Origin: Streptomyces composti | GTDB taxonomy: Bacteria > Actinomycetota > Actinomycetes > Streptomycetales > Streptomycetaceae | Direction: 5' to 3' | Assembly (NCBI RefSeq): GCF_012034205.1 | Contig: NZ_JAATEM010000003.1 | Coordinates: 186,001-250,000, forward strand | DNA: 64,000 nucleotides | Shown: positions 63,468 through 64,000 of the stretch, one piece after another | Position numbering within the stretch: the stretch's first letter is position 1 | Layout of the letters: every line of letters starts with the position of its first letter | Translations under genes and position numbers: made by a program | Notes under the pieces: generated by a model | The model's database searches: none | Told to the model about the DNA's origin: nothing | Seen by the model: only the letters and a program-made list of their open reading frames with translations

Positions 63468-63915
63468 GGGATGTGAGGGGATGGGGTGCGGGAGGCGGGC
63501 GGCTGAAGTCTTCGTTCATGTCGGCCCGCGGGGATCGCCGGCGCTGTGCCGGCGCCGGTGAGCGGGGTCCGGTCCCCGTGAGCGCAATGCCCGGGCCCGT
63601 GAGTGCGGATGCACGGCGGTCCGGTGCGTGCGGCTGCGGGGGCGGACGAGGGCGCCGATGTGACGACGGCCCTTCCGCGCGAGCGCGGTCGAGCGTGGGG
63701 GATCGGCAGCTCGGGAGCCGCGGGGACCGGCCCTCGACGACGACACCGTCGATGAGCGTGCCGGCGCCCGCGTCCGCGGGCTGGTCCGGGGTGGCAGGCG
63801 GGGAGGCGCCGGAAACCATCCGGTTTGCTCCGTGCGTCCCCAGTGGTGAGGGCGAGGCGGCGCCGAGAAAGCCGTCACAGACCTCGCTCGTCCCCTCTGA
63901 GACACTGACCCAACC
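63468..63915. other. Intergenic region before alr
   Basis: 448 bp without a supported gene. Frames on both strands are Arg/Pro/Ser-rich. A GACACT -10-like box (63901-63906) may belong to the alr promoter. Confidence 0.5.
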
Positions 63916-64000
63916 ATGAGTGAGACAGAAGCCCGGCGGACCGGCACCCTGCGCGCCCGTGCCGAGATCGATCTGGACGCCTTGCGGGGCAATGTGCGCC
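63916..64000 (+). CDS. alr: Alanine racemase, N-terminal start only
   Basis: Only 28 codons are inside the window, reading MSETEARRTGTLRARAEIDL, then DALRGNVR. The AEIDLxALxxNV pattern is the usual N-terminus of PLP-dependent alanine racemase; the catalytic Lys would follow just outside. It makes D-Ala for peptidoglycan. The acpS-nnr-alr order supports the call. Confidence 0.85.
   Translation, partial: MSETEARRTGTLRARAEIDLDALRGNVR

Noticed and set aside
63473..63992. Frames on both strands between nnr and alr
   Set aside because: Both are Arg/Pro/Ser-rich shadows; neither has an SD or a known domain, and one overlaps the alr start.

Overview
The window is chromosomal DNA from a Streptomyces-type actinobacterium. 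It has very high G+C, frequent GTG and one TTG start codon, strong Shine-Dalgarno sites next to several apparently leaderless genes, and the actinobacterial housekeeping gene order. The rpmG-hadA-hadB ... tRNA-Trp-secE-nusG-rplK-rplA ... rplJ-rplL-rpoB-rpoC ... rpsL-rpsG-fusA-tuf ... S10/spc/alpha order matches Streptomyces and, in part, Mycobacterium. Almost all of it is core translation and transcription machinery. The species cannot be named from the sequence alone.

Layout. 1-580 is the N-terminal part of a minus-strand amidohydrolase. 768-1292 is a tRNA-Thr/tRNA-Met/rpmG unit, and 1494-2383 a HadA/HadB-like (R)-hydratase pair. 2579-5658 holds a hemerythrin and a TetR-MFS-DUF3291-like efflux cassette with two matching operators. 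5659-6192 is a repeat-rich spacer, followed by murB, then add and aspC on the minus strand. 10040-15552 carries tRNA-Trp, secE, nusG, rplK, rplA, a lipoprotein gene and rplJ-rplL behind an attenuator leader. 15903-23643 is rpoB-rpoC. After a DUF1707 membrane protein come the str operon (rpsL, rpsG, fusA, tuf), gdhA, a divergent DUF2071/cupin pair, the S10 and spc operons (rpsJ to rplO), secY-adk-map, infA-rpmJ-rpsM-rpsK, rpoA-rplQ and truA. 50951-52436 is a gene-poor stretch before rplM-rpsI. 53750-61812 has glmM, coaA (minus), a lipoprotein, an ankyrin protein (minus), glmS, a small accessory scar and acpS. The window ends with a small membrane protein, the NAD(P)HX repair enzyme and the first codons of alr.

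How the genes work together. The ribosomal genes supply most 50S/30S proteins. NusG, RpoA, RpoB and RpoC supply the transcription core, SecE and SecY the translocon, EF-G, EF-Tu and IF1 the translation factors, and Map and TruA protein and tRNA maturation. MurB, GlmM, GlmS and Alr feed peptidoglycan precursor synthesis. AcpS and CoaA serve CoA/ACP metabolism.

The most interesting points are not new enzymes but arrangements. A near-identical 25-nt hairpin element lies in both the rpsL and rpsJ operon leaders. Two matching 22-bp operators flank tetR and its efflux gene. The glmS-acpS gap holds remnants of a secreted LamG-type protein, a possible immunity gene and a tyrosine recombinase. A degraded 1.5-kb gap sits where mycobacteria keep ESX-4. 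Several transcripts look leaderless, and strong hairpins punctuate the r-protein operons.
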